DNA of 52,789 bases from Pseudomonas sp. LP_7_YM (GCF_004364435.1 NZ_SOCT01000019.1:1-52789); one strand, 5' to 3'. Shown: positions 17,110-26,143, counted from the stretch's first letter. Numbers and translations: made by a program. The notes: generated by a model from the sequence alone, not told the origin.

Positions 17110-17994
17110 TTACGAACGCTTGCCGGCGCCGCGAGCAAAGCGCAGCTCCAGACGGCTTTGACCGAACGACAGCACGGTGACCACGGCCAGGTACCAGATA
17201 CCGGCGATGATCAGCAGCTCCATCACCCGGGCGTTGGCGTAATAAATGTTCTGCGCGTTGTGCAGCAACTCGGAGTACTGAATCACGCTGGCCAGGCTGG
17301 TCATCTTCACCATGCCGATGAATTCGTTACCCACCGGCGGGATGATCACGCGCATCGCCTGCGGCAGGATCACCCGACGCAGCGCCTGTAAGCGCGGCAT
17401 GCCGATGGACTTGGCGGCTTCATACTGACCGCTGTCCACCGACAGCAGGCCGGCGCGAACGACTTCGGCGGTGTAGGCGCCCTGATTAATACTCAGGCCC
17501 AGCAGCGCAGCGACAAAGGGCGTCATCAGGCTCACGGTGTCGAGCTGAAACAGGCCGGGGACGCCGATCACCGGGAAGATCAATGCCAGGTTGAACCACA
17601 GCAGCAATTGCAGAATCAGCGGCGTACCGCGAAACAACCAGGTGTAGGTGATCGCCACGTAGCGCAGGATCGGGTTGGCCGACATGCGCATGATGGCCGT
17701 AATCACGCCGATCACTACGCCCAGCAGCATCGCCAGCACCGACATGATGATGGTGTTGAGCAGGCCCCAGAGAATCGCTTCGCAGGTCAGAAACTGGCCG
17801 ATGTAGCCCCACTCGATCTGGCCGTTGGCGAAAGCCCGGGCCAGCCCTGCCAGCGCGATGACGATCAGGGTGGCGAAGAAAATCCGCCCGTAATACCGAC
17901 GCGGCACATGCTCGTACCGGGTGATGTCGAACTCGTTTTCGACCTTCTTGCGTTCGGCTTGCAGACGCTCTGCCTGGTTCTGGTTCTGGTTCAT
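17110..17994 (-). CDS. Amino acid ABC transporter, permease
   Basis: An inner-membrane permease of the HisM/GlnP type, 294 residues. The EAA loop that contacts the ATPase is EAAKSIGMPRLQALRRVILP. Membrane helices include FFATLIVIALAGLARAF and IIMSVLAMLLGVVIGVITAI. A single permease gene implies a homodimer. The start is ATG 17994, with CGGAGAG 6-8 bases upstream. The frame is open further up, but an extra 28 residues there look non-coding. It is the first gene of the operon, divergent from a LysR regulator. Confidence 0.88.
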   Translation of the reverse strand: MNQNQNQAERLQAERKKVENEFDITRYEHVPRRYYGRIFFATLIVIALAGLARAFANGQIEWGYIGQFLTCEAILWGLLNTIIMSVLAMLLGVVIGVITAIMRMSANPILRYVAITYTWLFRGTPLILQLLLWFNLALIFPVIGVPGLFQLDTVSLMTPFVAALLGLSINQGAYTAEVVRAGLLSVDSGQYEAAKSIGMPRLQALRRVILPQAMRVIIPPVGNEFIGMVKMTSLASVIQYSELLHNAQNIYYANARVMELLIIAGIWYLAVVTVLSFGQSRLELRFARGAGKRS

Positions 17995-18303
17995 GGTGCT
18001 CTCCGAAGCTGGATTCAGGCCGTGCGTGTTCGATGACAACGAGTTCATTATCCGGCCGGTGGATGGGTATTCGGGCACGCATCCAAAGCTGGGTATTGGC
18101 TGAGAGTGGAGGGCAGATTCGGGTACAACGTCCTGATCGAAGTGTCAGGTTTATCGCCCTTAATCAGCGGTCAAATCACTGAGCAGGGCAGTGTGCAGAT
18201 GGTTGCCAATCGCCATTTTGTGTGGTCATTATTATCAATCGGGCATGTTTTTTTGTTGTGGGTCAAAGCCTGTTGAATATGACGGGCGAGGTAAATAAGC
18301 ATT
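17995..18303. promoter_or_regulatory. Divergent promoter region, ABC importer / LysR gene
   Basis: About 310 bases between the importer operon and the LysR regulator. The classic layout suggests the regulator binds here. An AT-rich patch lies at 18210-18250 (TTTTGTGTGGTCATTATTATCAATC). No convincing T-N11-A palindrome was singled out. Confidence 0.4.
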
Positions 18304-19197
18304 ATGGAAACTCCACTTTCCACTTCTGGAAACGTGCCGCCCAAACCTGGGATTCGCCCCCCTTTATCGCTCAGCGGGATGGACTTCAAGCTGTTACGCG
18401 TGTTCCAGGCAGTCGTCGAGGCAGGAGGCTTCAGTGCAGCGCAGAACGAGCTGAACGTGGGACTTGCGGCGATCAGCAAGCAGATTTCTGACCTGGAAAT
18501 TCGCATCGGCATGCGCCTGTGCACGCGGGGCCGGGAAGGCTTTCATCTGACCGAAGAAGGCAAACTTGTCTATCAGGCGGCTATCGAATTATTCGCCTCG
18601 GTCGACTCTTTTCGCGACCGGATTAGTTCTGCGCAAAATGAATTGATTGGCGATTTGAGTATTGGCGTTATCGACAACACGGTGTCTGATAAACGTTCGC
18701 CGCTAGTTGCATCGCTCAGAACAATGCACGATGAGGCACCCAAAGTAAGACTGCGATTGCATGCCTCGCAACTCGACGAAATAGAGCGTGGTGTGGTTGA
18801 GGGACGCTTGAGCGTCGGGATCGTGCCGGTCTATCAACGCCGTGAAGAGTTCGATTATTTCGAGCTGTACGAGGAACGCTGCTACGCTTATTGCGGCGTG
18901 GGGCACCCGCTGTTCCATCGCGACAAGGCCAGCTTCGTCACCTACGACAGTCAGTCGGCGTCGGCGTCCCAAGTGGAAGCGGTGGCCATGCTGATTCTCA
19001 CCGGCCGCTTCATCGGCTTTCTGCCCGAGCACTATGCCCGCCAGCTGATCCGCGACGGCCAGCTACGTGCGCTACGGCCCGACTTCATTCACCTCAGTAC
19101 CCCCTTCAACCTCATCCTGCGCCACAACGCCCCACGCAGCCCACTGGTAAAGGCGTTCGCGCAGGCGTTGGGAGTGGATTTGAAGCGAATGGTTTGA
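18304..19197 (+). CDS. LysR-family transcriptional regulator
   Basis: 297 residues. The winged helix-turn-helix is at about 26-85 (MDFKLLRVFQAVVEAGGFSA, NVGLAAISKQISDLEIRIGM). The effector-binding domain follows, with IGDLSIGVIDNTVSD and GRFIGFLPEHYARQLI. A 25-residue extension precedes the usual LysR start. I keep ATG 18304 because a GAGG lies about 12 bases upstream, though ATG 18379 would give the standard start. It is divergent from the amino acid importer and is its likely regulator by position. The ligand is unknown. Confidence 0.86.
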   Translation: METPLSTSGNVPPKPGIRPPLSLSGMDFKLLRVFQAVVEAGGFSAAQNELNVGLAAISKQISDLEIRIGMRLCTRGREGFHLTEEGKLVYQAAIELFASVDSFRDRISSAQNELIGDLSIGVIDNTVSDKRSPLVASLRTMHDEAPKVRLRLHASQLDEIERGVVEGRLSVGIVPVYQRREEFDYFELYEERCYAYCGVGHPLFHRDKASFVTYDSQSASASQVEAVAMLILTGRFIGFLPEHYARQLIRDGQLRALRPDFIHLSTPFNLILRHNAPRSPLVKAFAQALGVDLKRMV

Positions 19198-19227
19198 CGG
19201 GCGAATAGCCGGGCCATCGAAGACGTA

Positions 19228-19920
19228 TCAGTCGCGATACCCCGGCAATCCCCAATCCTGCAGTGGAAACTCTGCCAGCGAGCCCAACATCAGGTCCGCA
19301 TGGGCGTATTGTTCGACGGGCATGTGCGAGTCCGGCACTGCCACGGCGTACATCCCGGCTTTTTTGGCGGCCGTAACGCCGAAGGGCGAATCTTCGAACA
19401 CTAGGCAGTCTTTCGGGTCGACCCCGAGGTTGCGGGCGGCCACCAGAAAAATGTCCGGCGCTGGCTTCGCTGCCGTCACGTCCTGATGGTCTGCAGTCAC
19501 CACGTGCCTGAACAACTCGAACCACGAACCGTGATTGCTCGTCTTCACGCCAAAGTAATGCAGCGAGGAACTGGTTCCCACGGCGATGGGGATGTTGTGT
19601 TTGGCGAGGTGTCGCACCAATGCCTCTGCGCCCGGCATGGGCTGCGCATGGGGGAAGCGCTCGTCGAGCATCGGCTGGCGCACGGTGAGGAATTCCTCGG
19701 CGGACATCGGCAGTTCGAGTGCACTGATCACATACTCGGCGAAGTCCTGGGAGCCACGCCCGATGGAGTGCTGTTTCACCGCCCAGTCGAAGGTCTTGCC
19801 GTGCCGTTTGGCGATGCTGTCGGTCACTTCGGTGTAGATGCCTTCGGTGTCCAGCAACAGGCCGTCCATGTCGAAAATCACCGCCTTGATCGGCCCTTTT
19901 GGCTTTTGCGCGTCGCTCAT
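19228..19920 (-). CDS. HAD-superfamily phosphatase
   Basis: A haloacid dehalogenase-like hydrolase, subfamily IA, 230 residues, probably a sugar-phosphate or nucleotide phosphatase. Motif I is IFDMDGLLLDTE with the nucleophile Asp (about 17) and the acid/base Asp two residues on. Motif II is VGTSSS, motif III the Lys in TAAKPAPDIF, and motif IV VFEDSPFGVTAAKKAGM. The helical cap lies between motifs I and II. It resembles yeast-type pseudouridine-5'-phosphatase and DOG-type enzymes, but the substrate cannot be read. It stands alone, convergent with the LysR gene. Confidence 0.88.
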   Translation of the reverse strand: MSDAQKPKGPIKAVIFDMDGLLLDTEGIYTEVTDSIAKRHGKTFDWAVKQHSIGRGSQDFAEYVISALELPMSAEEFLTVRQPMLDERFPHAQPMPGAEALVRHLAKHNIPIAVGTSSSLHYFGVKTSNHGSWFELFRHVVTADHQDVTAAKPAPDIFLVAARNLGVDPKDCLVFEDSPFGVTAAKKAGMYAVAVPDSHMPVEQYAHADLMLGSLAEFPLQDWGLPGYRD

Positions 19921-20166
19921 TTCGTCTAGCCCCTTTACAGATTGGCTTGCAGCTTAACGCCTTGGCAAAGGCTCTGGCTAGACGCGGCTGATGGTCGAAC
20001 GAGCACGGCGCCAAGGCACAACGACTGCCAAATGCCATCGCCAAGTGCTAACCTCGCCGGGCTCTGGACGGCGCGAAGTACTGCCTGCTGTCGTGTTGAC
20101 GGTGCCGGTATTGCGCAGATCAGGGAAGACATCATCTTTCAAGAACGGACATCTTCGAGTCGACAC

Positions 20167-21654
20167 ATGAAAAAATCAGTCAACATTGCCGTAGGCGTAG
20201 TCATCGTTGCCGGCGCACTTATTACCGCTGGCGCCTGGTACACAGGGACTCGCCTTGAAAGCGTGCTCGGTGAGGCTATCGAGCAGGGCAATCAGGAGCT
20301 CAAGACCGCATTCAGTAGCTACGGAGGCAGCGAAAGCATCGAACTGCTGTCGCTGGATCGTCACTTTTTCACCAGCACCGCCCATTACAAACTCACGTTC
20401 CAGAATCCCCAGTACAACGAGGGCCAGCCCATCGAGCTGCTGCTTGTGGATAACATCGAACACGGCCCTTTTCCGTGGAGCCGGGTGAAGTCGTTTAACC
20501 TGATGCCGGTGATGGCCGCCAGCAACATGGCACTGGAAAAGAACGCGTTTTCCGAGAAGTGGTTTGCCATGACCAGTGGGCAGCCACCGGTGACCGGGCA
20601 CTTCAGCATGGGCTACGACCGCGCGGGCCAGGGCCGGGTGGAATTCCTGCCGTTCCAGTTCACCGATCAGGATGGTTTGTTCAAGTTTTCGGGCGCAACC
20701 CTTAACGGGTCGAGCAGCGCTGATGGCGAAAAACTCGAAGCTAGCGGCTTGCTGAACAGCCTCGAGGTGAGCGCCAACTCCCAGGACGGACCGGTGCAAT
20801 TGGTGGTCAAGGACCTGACCTTCAACAGCGGCGGAACCCTGGGCAAGTCCGGTTTCTTCCTTGGGCACAACGACGCCAAGGTGGCCTCGATCTCGCTACA
20901 GTCCGGAGCTCAGTCACCTTTGCAGTTCAAGGATGTCGCCTATACCACGCTGTCGCAGGAGGTAGAGGGGCGCCTCAATGCGCAGATGAGTTACGACATC
21001 GGCAACATCAGCTTTGATAGCAAGGACATCGGGTCTTCACAAATGCTGTGGAAATTCGCCAATATCGACATCGCTTCAACCAAGAAACTGCTGCGGATCT
21101 ATCAGGAAAAAATCGAGCCCCAGACCCAGGCGGCCTTGGCCCAAGGGCAGCTGTATACGCCACAGCTGAGTGCAGAGGATCGCGCGCTGTTGCAAGCTGA
21201 GTTCAGCAAACTGCTGGCGGCCAAGCCGTACATCGAACTGGAAAAGCTTTCCCTGAAAACCGCCAGCGGTGAGAGCCATTTCAGCCTGACGATGGACCTG
21301 GGCAGCCCGACAAGCTTCGATCAGGCAGGTTCGGAGCTGCTCAAACAGCTGCTCACTCAGGCAGACGCCAAGCTGGTGCTGTCCAAACCGATGATTCGTG
21401 ACCTCGCCACCCTGCAAGCCAAACTGGCCGGGCAAACCGACCACGCTGCCATTGCGCAACAGGCTCAGGGCGCCGCCGACTCCGTGGGCGGGATGGCCGT
21501 TATGCTGCAACTGGGCAAGGTCGATGGCGACAATATCGTCTCCAACGTGCACTACGCCAATGACGTGGTCGACTTCAACGGCGAGAAAATGACCGCCCAG
21601 CAATTCGCCGCAGCCATGATGGGTAAAGCAGGAATGTTCATCGGCGGGAAATGA
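20167..21654 (+). CDS. YdgA/DUF945-family protein
   Basis: 495 residues, start ATG 20167. An N-terminal uncleaved signal anchor (KKSVNIAVGVVIVAGALITA) is followed by the DUF945 body (AWYTGTRLESVLGEAIEQGN). Family members are large inner-membrane-anchored periplasmic proteins that have been linked to motility and surface assembly, without a defined reaction. The length is normal for Pseudomonas. It stands alone, with the next gene convergent. The frame is open further upstream, but that part overlaps the HAD promoter side and lacks family similarity. Confidence 0.85.
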   Translation: MKKSVNIAVGVVIVAGALITAGAWYTGTRLESVLGEAIEQGNQELKTAFSSYGGSESIELLSLDRHFFTSTAHYKLTFQNPQYNEGQPIELLLVDNIEHGPFPWSRVKSFNLMPVMAASNMALEKNAFSEKWFAMTSGQPPVTGHFSMGYDRAGQGRVEFLPFQFTDQDGLFKFSGATLNGSSSADGEKLEASGLLNSLEVSANSQDGPVQLVVKDLTFNSGGTLGKSGFFLGHNDAKVASISLQSGAQSPLQFKDVAYTTLSQEVEGRLNAQMSYDIGNISFDSKDIGSSQMLWKFANIDIASTKKLLRIYQEKIEPQTQAALAQGQLYTPQLSAEDRALLQAEFSKLLAAKPYIELEKLSLKTASGESHFSLTMDLGSPTSFDQAGSELLKQLLTQADAKLVLSKPMIRDLATLQAKLAGQTDHAAIAQQAQGAADSVGGMAVMLQLGKVDGDNIVSNVHYANDVVDFNGEKMTAQQFAAAMMGKAGMFIGGK

Positions 21655-21659
21655 CATCG

Positions 21660-21860
21660 CTCTGGCCCCTGCACAGCCTTGGCGAGCAAGCTCGCGCGCA
21701 CAGGGTTTGTGCAGGGCGACAGTCTGTCTCTATGCCACAGACTTCGCCTCAGGAGTCAGGCCCGCTCTTTCCCACGAACTAGCGTTAGGCACCCGCTCTG
21801 TGGCAACCCCCCAACCCTGTAGGAGCAACCGGAGGCTACGACGATCGCGAGGGGGGCAAC
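21660..21860. repeat. REP-like repeat remnants
   Basis: The intergenic stretch holds a palindrome GCGAGCAAGCTCGC (about 21683-21696) and, further on, TGTAGGAGCAACCGG...CGATCGCGA. Both resemble the common Pseudomonas REP unit (TGTAGGAGCGAGCTTGCTCGCGA). They lie between convergent genes, the usual place for REPs. Confidence 0.55.
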
Positions 21861-21878
21861 AGCTTCACGGCGTCTTCA

Positions 21879-23009
21879 TCACACTGGCGGCTGGCGTGCG
21901 ATCTCGATTGGCGCGTCGTGACTGTCGCGCTCGGGCTGTACGGTGCGCGATGACATCTCTGCCCTCAACTGCGGCAAGCATTGCGGATATTGCTTGGCGA
22001 CGAAGCTGATCAGCCGCTCGCGCATGTGGCACCGCGCATCCCAACTGCGGGACGAATCCGCCGAACTCAGCAGTACCCTCAGTTGCATCGCTTTATCGGT
22101 CGTGTCGGTGACCTGCAGCACGCAGACCCGACCGTCCCACAGATGCGGAATTTCCTTGCAGATCCGTTCAGCCTCTTCCCGAAGCTCTTCCAGCGGCAAC
22201 GCATAATCCACCCACAGAAACACCGAGCCAATTAGGCTCGACGTGCTGCGCGTCCAGTTCTGGAACGGCTTCTCGATGAAGTACTGCAGCGGAATCACCA
22301 TCCGTCGCTCGTCCCAGATCTTCACCACCACATAGGTGCCGCTGATTTCCTCGATGCGTCCCCATTCACCTTCGACGATCACCACATCGTCCAGCCGAAT
22401 CGGTTGCGAGATCGCAATCTGCAAACCCGCAATCAGATTGCCCAGCACCGGCTTGGCCGCAAAACCCGCTGCCAGACCCGCAAGGCCGGCAGAGGCCAGA
22501 AGGCTGGTACCGATCTGCCGCACCGGCGGGAAACTCATCAGGATCAAACCGGTGCCGAATAGCAACACCAGCACATTGAGGCAGCGCACCAGCACCCGCA
22601 CCTGCGTCTGAATGCGCCGGGCTTGCAGGTTGTCTTCGATGTCCAGCGGGTTACGGATCGCCACCGCCTCGCCAATCGCCTTGACGCAGCTCAGCGCCAG
22701 CCAGGTGAACCCTGCCACCACCAACATGCCGTTCAGATGCCTTACGCCCCTGATCAGCATCAGATCATCAGGCGCGGAGGTCCAAACGGTTTGCAAGGCC
22801 AGCAGAGGGATCAGCCAAAGCGTCGGGGCTTCGGCGCGATATATCAGTTGCTGGGCGAAGACGAAGGATCGGGCCACACGGCGCATGCCCGCCAGCGCGA
22901 TCCAGCGCCCCAACAGTGCGAAGCACACGGCGGCGGTAGCGGCAATCAGGGTGTTCAGCCAGGGTAACGGCAGGGCATTGAGCCAGGCCTGCGGAAGTAT
23001 GTGTTCCAT
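21879..23009 (-). CDS. MscS-type mechanosensitive channel family protein
   Basis: An inner-membrane protein of 376 residues with N-terminal membrane helices (WLNTLIAATAAVCFALLG, LIPLLALQTVW, LNGMLVVAGFTWLALSCV, LNVLVLLFGTGLILMS). The pore-lining helix region IGTSLLASAGLAGLAAGFAA is followed by the MscS beta domain PVLGNLIAGLQIAISQPIRL and DDVVIVEGEWGRIEEISGTY. Members release solutes on osmotic downshock. The C-terminal domain continues to EMSSRTVQPERDSHD. Nothing indicates a special role. It lies 104 bases upstream of the APS kinase gene in map order, on the same strand but transcribed after it. Confidence 0.88.
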   Translation of the reverse strand: MEHILPQAWLNALPLPWLNTLIAATAAVCFALLGRWIALAGMRRVARSFVFAQQLIYRAEAPTLWLIPLLALQTVWTSAPDDLMLIRGVRHLNGMLVVAGFTWLALSCVKAIGEAVAIRNPLDIEDNLQARRIQTQVRVLVRCLNVLVLLFGTGLILMSFPPVRQIGTSLLASAGLAGLAAGFAAKPVLGNLIAGLQIAISQPIRLDDVVIVEGEWGRIEEISGTYVVVKIWDERRMVIPLQYFIEKPFQNWTRSTSSLIGSVFLWVDYALPLEELREEAERICKEIPHLWDGRVCVLQVTDTTDKAMQLRVLLSSADSSRSWDARCHMRERLISFVAKQYPQCLPQLRAEMSSRTVQPERDSHDAPIEIARQPPV

Positions 23010-23113
23010 GCAGTTCGCTCGCGGGGAGATGGTTCAAAGACAAGAGGTGTGAGCCCTCAAGACTGCCAAACGTTCCCCCTCAATCGGACATTCGCCGAAA
23101 TGGCAACGGTCTG

Positions 23114-23776
23114 TCAGCCGCGGGCCAGAGCGCGTGAGTCAATAAGGCCTGGATAGGCGCCGGCTCGCGGCCGGTTTTCCACGAGCACGGAAAGCAGCTG
23201 ATCGATGAACAGGCTGCCGCACCCGGCGCTGGTGTCGACCACGAACTCAGGCTCGAGCGGCGGCTCATACGGGCTGTCGATTCCGGTGAAGTTGCGTATC
23301 CGCCCTTCGCGCACGGCACGGTACAAACCCTTGGCGTCCCGACGCATGCACTCACTCAGCGGCGTGCTGACATGAACTTCGATGAACTGGCCCTGGGCGA
23401 AATGCTGTCGGCAGGCATCGCGGTCTGAACGGTAGGGCGAAATCGCCGAGACAATCACGATCAGTCCGGCATCCACCATCAGCCTGGCGACCTCCCCGAT
23501 GCGCCGGACATTCTCGCGCCGGCTTTCTTCGCTCATGCCCAGATCGTGACAAAGCCCCCGGCGCAGCCGGTCGCCATCTAGCAGGTAACTGTGCAGCCCG
23601 TGGGCGACCAGCGTCTGATCCAGTCGATTGCCCAGCGTGGTCTTCCCCGCACCAGACAGACCGGTGAACCAGACGCAACAAGCGCGCTGCTGCTTGAGCG
23701 ACTCGCGCTGCACCTGCCCGACCGTCAGCGGTGAATCGATGATCAAGGGACGCGCTTCGGAGCGTGGGTCAGTCAT
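23114..23776 (-). CDS. cysC: Adenylylsulfate (APS) kinase, CysC
   Basis: It phosphorylates adenosine 5'-phosphosulfate to PAPS, the universal sulfate donor. 220 residues: Walker A in WFTGLSGAGKTTLGNRLD (about 37-54), then LLDGDRLRRGLCHDLGMSEE, RRENVRRIGEVARLMVDAGL, the family sequence VSAISPYRSDRDACR and the substrate segment FTGIDSPYEPPLEPE. The start ATG 23776 overlaps the sulfotransferase stop by 8 bases (ATGACTGA), so the two are translationally coupled. The frame is open much further upstream, but that part only mirrors the sulfotransferase gene. A stand-alone CysC next to a sulfotransferase points to sulfation, not cysteine synthesis. Confidence 0.93.
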   Translation of the reverse strand: MTDPRSEARPLIIDSPLTVGQVQRESLKQQRACCVWFTGLSGAGKTTLGNRLDQTLVAHGLHSYLLDGDRLRRGLCHDLGMSEESRRENVRRIGEVARLMVDAGLIVIVSAISPYRSDRDACRQHFAQGQFIEVHVSTPLSECMRRDAKGLYRAVREGRIRNFTGIDSPYEPPLEPEFVVDTSAGCGSLFIDQLLSVLVENRPRAGAYPGLIDSRALARG

Positions 23777-24464
23777 AGGAAAACAGCTCGTAGTCGCGGG
23801 CATAGACCTCGCGGATCCGCTTGCGTGAAGCAACGGAGCACAGCTCGCTGGTTTGATGGCGTGGGTCGGACGAGCGGTTGAGGTGGCGAAGTGGGACACT
23901 GATCCCGAGACGCTCACACAGCGCAGTAAAATCCGATTCCAGATGTTCCTGGCGCCCGATGAAATCCACGGCAATGTGGCCCATGGTGTTTTGCAGAAAA
24001 TGGTATTGAGGCGCGAAATGTATTTGCTTCGATATATTCTCCGCGTGCAACCAGCCATTGATGAACGTATCGAAGCCGGAATAACGGCTGACCAATTCGA
24101 AAGCCGCTCTATCTCGGGGTTGCGGGTTCTGTAATAAGTAATGATAAGCCGACAGTGCTCTATGTAATGGATCGCGTACAAAGCCAAACTTGAAGTATTG
24201 CTCATAACGCTCTTTGAACTGCTTCTCGTACCAATAGAGCGGCAAATGACCGGTGGGCGTGTCGCCGAAGATCGACATCGCCACGCTGCTGCCGGCGCAT
24301 TTAGGGACGTGAATGAAAATGCATTCGAAATGGTCGAAAGCCTCGGGGAACCGGGCCTTGCGCGATAACGTCTTGTTGACCACCTGACGGTCCACGACAG
24401 AAAGCCGCTCCAGCAGAAACTCACGCTGGGCCTTTGGAAATAACTTCCAGAGTAGATGGTTCAT
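23769..24464 (-). CDS. Sulfotransferase family 2 protein
   Basis: A PAPS-dependent sulfotransferase (Sulfotransfer_2 type), 231 residues. The 5'-phosphosulfate-binding loop is CIFIHVPKCAGSSVAMSIFG (about 48-67). The 3'-phosphate site is FGFVRDPLHRALSAYHYLL (about 93-111). The domain continues with FINGWLHAENISKQIHFAPQ and DFIGRQEHLESDFTALCERL. This family modifies carbohydrates in known cases; here the acceptor is unknown. It is the first gene of a two-gene unit with cysC, preceded by a 600-base AT-rich intergenic region. No glycan cluster is adjacent. The closest surface genes in the window are the T6SS, which gives no substrate clue. Confidence 0.87.
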   Translation of the reverse strand: MNHLLWKLFPKAQREFLLERLSVVDRQVVNKTLSRKARFPEAFDHFECIFIHVPKCAGSSVAMSIFGDTPTGHLPLYWYEKQFKERYEQYFKFGFVRDPLHRALSAYHYLLQNPQPRDRAAFELVSRYSGFDTFINGWLHAENISKQIHFAPQYHFLQNTMGHIAVDFIGRQEHLESDFTALCERLGISVPLRHLNRSSDPRHQTSELCSVASRKRIREVYARDYELFSYD

Positions 24465-25082
24465 GGGGGATGACCTGTAACGGGTATGGAGCGAAGCACA
24501 GGTTACAGGGAGTTCAATAAGATGGGTGAACTTTGCAAATAATTTACGTTGACAGATTTTAATGTATTGGCCTGTAAGTTTTTGTATAAAGGCAGGTACT
24601 TTTGGGCTGGTTTACATAAGCATTCAACAGGTGAATTACGGCGCATTACGTAACTGGTTGGCTCAGGATTTCTCTAGCCCTCGCTCGCACCTGGCAGGGG
24701 AGATTTGCGTTAAGCTCGTATAATCGAGAACGGCTCGAAACTCATCGATCTCCGATCCTTCATAACTACGCCGCTGCGTGTCGAAGCCTACACCGGCATT
24801 ACAAAGAACCGTGACATACCGGGACATCGAGCCGCATACCACCGCTCTTGAAATAGGCAGAATCGCTTCTCACCACGTTATCAAGGTAGATGGCACGAGG
24901 CAGATGGGTATGCACAGCTTGCAGAAGAATGGCCAGCTACCAAACTTCTAATTGGGCAGTGGCTGGCCGATGATAATTTCGACGCCAATGGTCGCCAGCA
25001 CACCTCACTACGGTTACAGGTGGGGCTAGCAGTTCGACGAGCATACCCTTTTGACACCTCGCCTGTGGCGATTGAGGCCCTT
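24465..25082. other. Intergenic region with an unidentified reading-frame fragment
   Basis: About 620 bases. Positions 24510-24600 are AT-rich and should hold the sulfotransferase promoter (minus strand). From about 24857 the plus strand has a stop-free frame of 75 codons that runs in frame into the following VOC gene. It encodes RYQGRWHEADGYAQL, EEWPATKLLIGQWLADDNFD and QHTSLRLQVGLAVRRAYPFD. The codon use looks protein-like, but I do not recognise the family. It starts after a TGA with no good initiation site, so it may be the tail of a lost gene fused to the VOC gene by rearrangement. Confidence 0.4.
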
Positions 25083-25715
25083 ATGCAAACTTCGCTGGAT
25101 CATCTGGTCATCGTGGCGCCTACGTTGGAAGCGGGTGCCCGCTTCGTGAGTCAGCAACTGGGTGTGGAACTTCAACCAGGCGGTTGCCATCCGCTTATGG
25201 GAACCCACAACAAACTGCTGCGGCTAGGTACACATTCTTATCTAGAAGTGATCGCTATTAACCCAGCGGCCCTGCCTGCGGATCGGCCTCGGTGGTTTGG
25301 CCTGGACGGGCTGCCAGACAACGTGCCTCCTCGTCTAGCCCATTGGGTCGCTAAAACCGACACCTTGAAAACGCTTAACCCAATATTCGCAGAGGTGGTC
25401 GGCCAGGTGCAGCCCATGAGCCGAGGCGAGCTGTGCTGGGATATTACAATTTTAGCGGACGGCAGACTGCCTCTGGAGGGGGCCGCGCCCAGCCTTATCC
25501 AATGGGGACAGCCGGTGCACCCTGCGGCGATGCTTGAAGATAAAGGCTGCTCATTACAGATGCTCGATATCTTTCATCCTGCGCCAGAGAGAATTAACCA
25601 CCTGCTTGCGGCCATGAATTTTTCCGGGCCAGTTCGACTTCATAGGTGCGATAGCATTGAGGCGTCACGCTTGGTTTCCTGTATCGAAACTCCAAGTGGC
25701 CTCAGGAATTTATAG
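25083..25715 (+). CDS. VOC-superfamily, glyoxalase-like domain protein
   Basis: 210 residues, starting MQTSLDHLVIVAPTLEAGAR, the beginning of the Glyoxalase_3 type of the vicinal oxygen chelate fold. Further family segments are GTHNKLLRLGTHSYLEVIAI and WDITILADGRLPLEG, and a predicted metal-site His sits in the first strand (LDHLV). The substrate is unknown. I chose ATG 25083 because it matches the domain start; a GTG at 25020 would add 21 residues from an unrelated-looking upstream fragment. Its stop overlaps the tail of an IS66 transposase remnant on the other strand, so its 3' edge borders mobile DNA. Confidence 0.8.
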   Translation: MQTSLDHLVIVAPTLEAGARFVSQQLGVELQPGGCHPLMGTHNKLLRLGTHSYLEVIAINPAALPADRPRWFGLDGLPDNVPPRLAHWVAKTDTLKTLNPIFAEVVGQVQPMSRGELCWDITILADGRLPLEGAAPSLIQWGQPVHPAAMLEDKGCSLQMLDIFHPAPERINHLLAAMNFSGPVRLHRCDSIEASRLVSCIETPSGLRNL

Positions 25716-25892
25716 GCCATAGCTCGCACCATCGATGCGGCAGCAGTTGATCAATCTCACTGGCGCGCTGCGTCGGAAGCCCCATGAGTGCATCTTTGAG
25801 ATAGGCATGCGGATCATGCCCATTCATACGCGCCAGCTGGATCAAACTCCAGATCGCCGCCGCCCGTTTACCGCTACGCAGCGACCGGCCCT
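25701..25892 (-). mobile_element. IS66-family transposase, C-terminal remnant
   Basis: On the minus strand the frame reads SLRSGKRAAAIWSLIQLARM, then NGHDPHAYLKDAL, LPTQRASEIDQLLPHRW and stops. This is the C-terminal domain typical of IS66 TnpC transposases, about 60 residues of roughly 510. Upstream the frame dissolves at about 25890, so only the 3' tail survives. No inverted repeats were found. Confidence 0.8.
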
Positions 25893-25915
25893 AATCAGGT
25901 CAGAATGCGGCCGCT

Positions 25916-26143
25916 TTAGCCGAGCCCCAGCATGTGCTTCAGCCGCTGCAAAAAAGCCATACAGGCGCTGTCTTCGTCATCGAAACGTTGTTCTTCGGTG
26001 CGCAGACCCCGCTCGCTGTACAAAATCTACCACTGGCCTTCCTCGATGATGCATAGCGCTTCGTCTTTGACTTCGCCGATGCCGTAGCTGTCGGCAGGCG
26101 CCTGGATTTTTTTCAAGCGCTGGGCCAACTCATGGCGATCCAC
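25916..26143 (-). pseudogene. Rhs-linked small (immunity-type) gene with premature stop
   Basis: The start GTG at 26143 has GGGGG five bases upstream and overlaps the end of the Rhs toxin frame by 14 bases, as immunity genes often do. It would encode about 75 residues: MDRHELAQRLKKIQAPADSY, GIGEVKDEALCIIEEGQW, then an in-frame TAG, then ILYSERGLRTEEQRFDDE and FLQRLKHMLGLG, stop. The reading is otherwise intact, so a single nonsense change (probably CAG to TAG) broke it. Its position makes it the cognate immunity gene of the Rhs tip. I believe similar small proteins accompany Rhs genes in Pseudomonas, but cannot name the family. Confidence 0.65.

Noticed and set aside
23777..24424. N-terminal extension of the cysC frame to 24424
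   Set aside because: The extra 216 codons only overlap the sulfotransferase in another frame. CysC family similarity begins close to ATG 23776.
25020..25082. GTG 25020 as the start of the VOC protein
   Set aside because: The added 21 residues continue an unrelated upstream frame; the domain starts at the ATG 25083.
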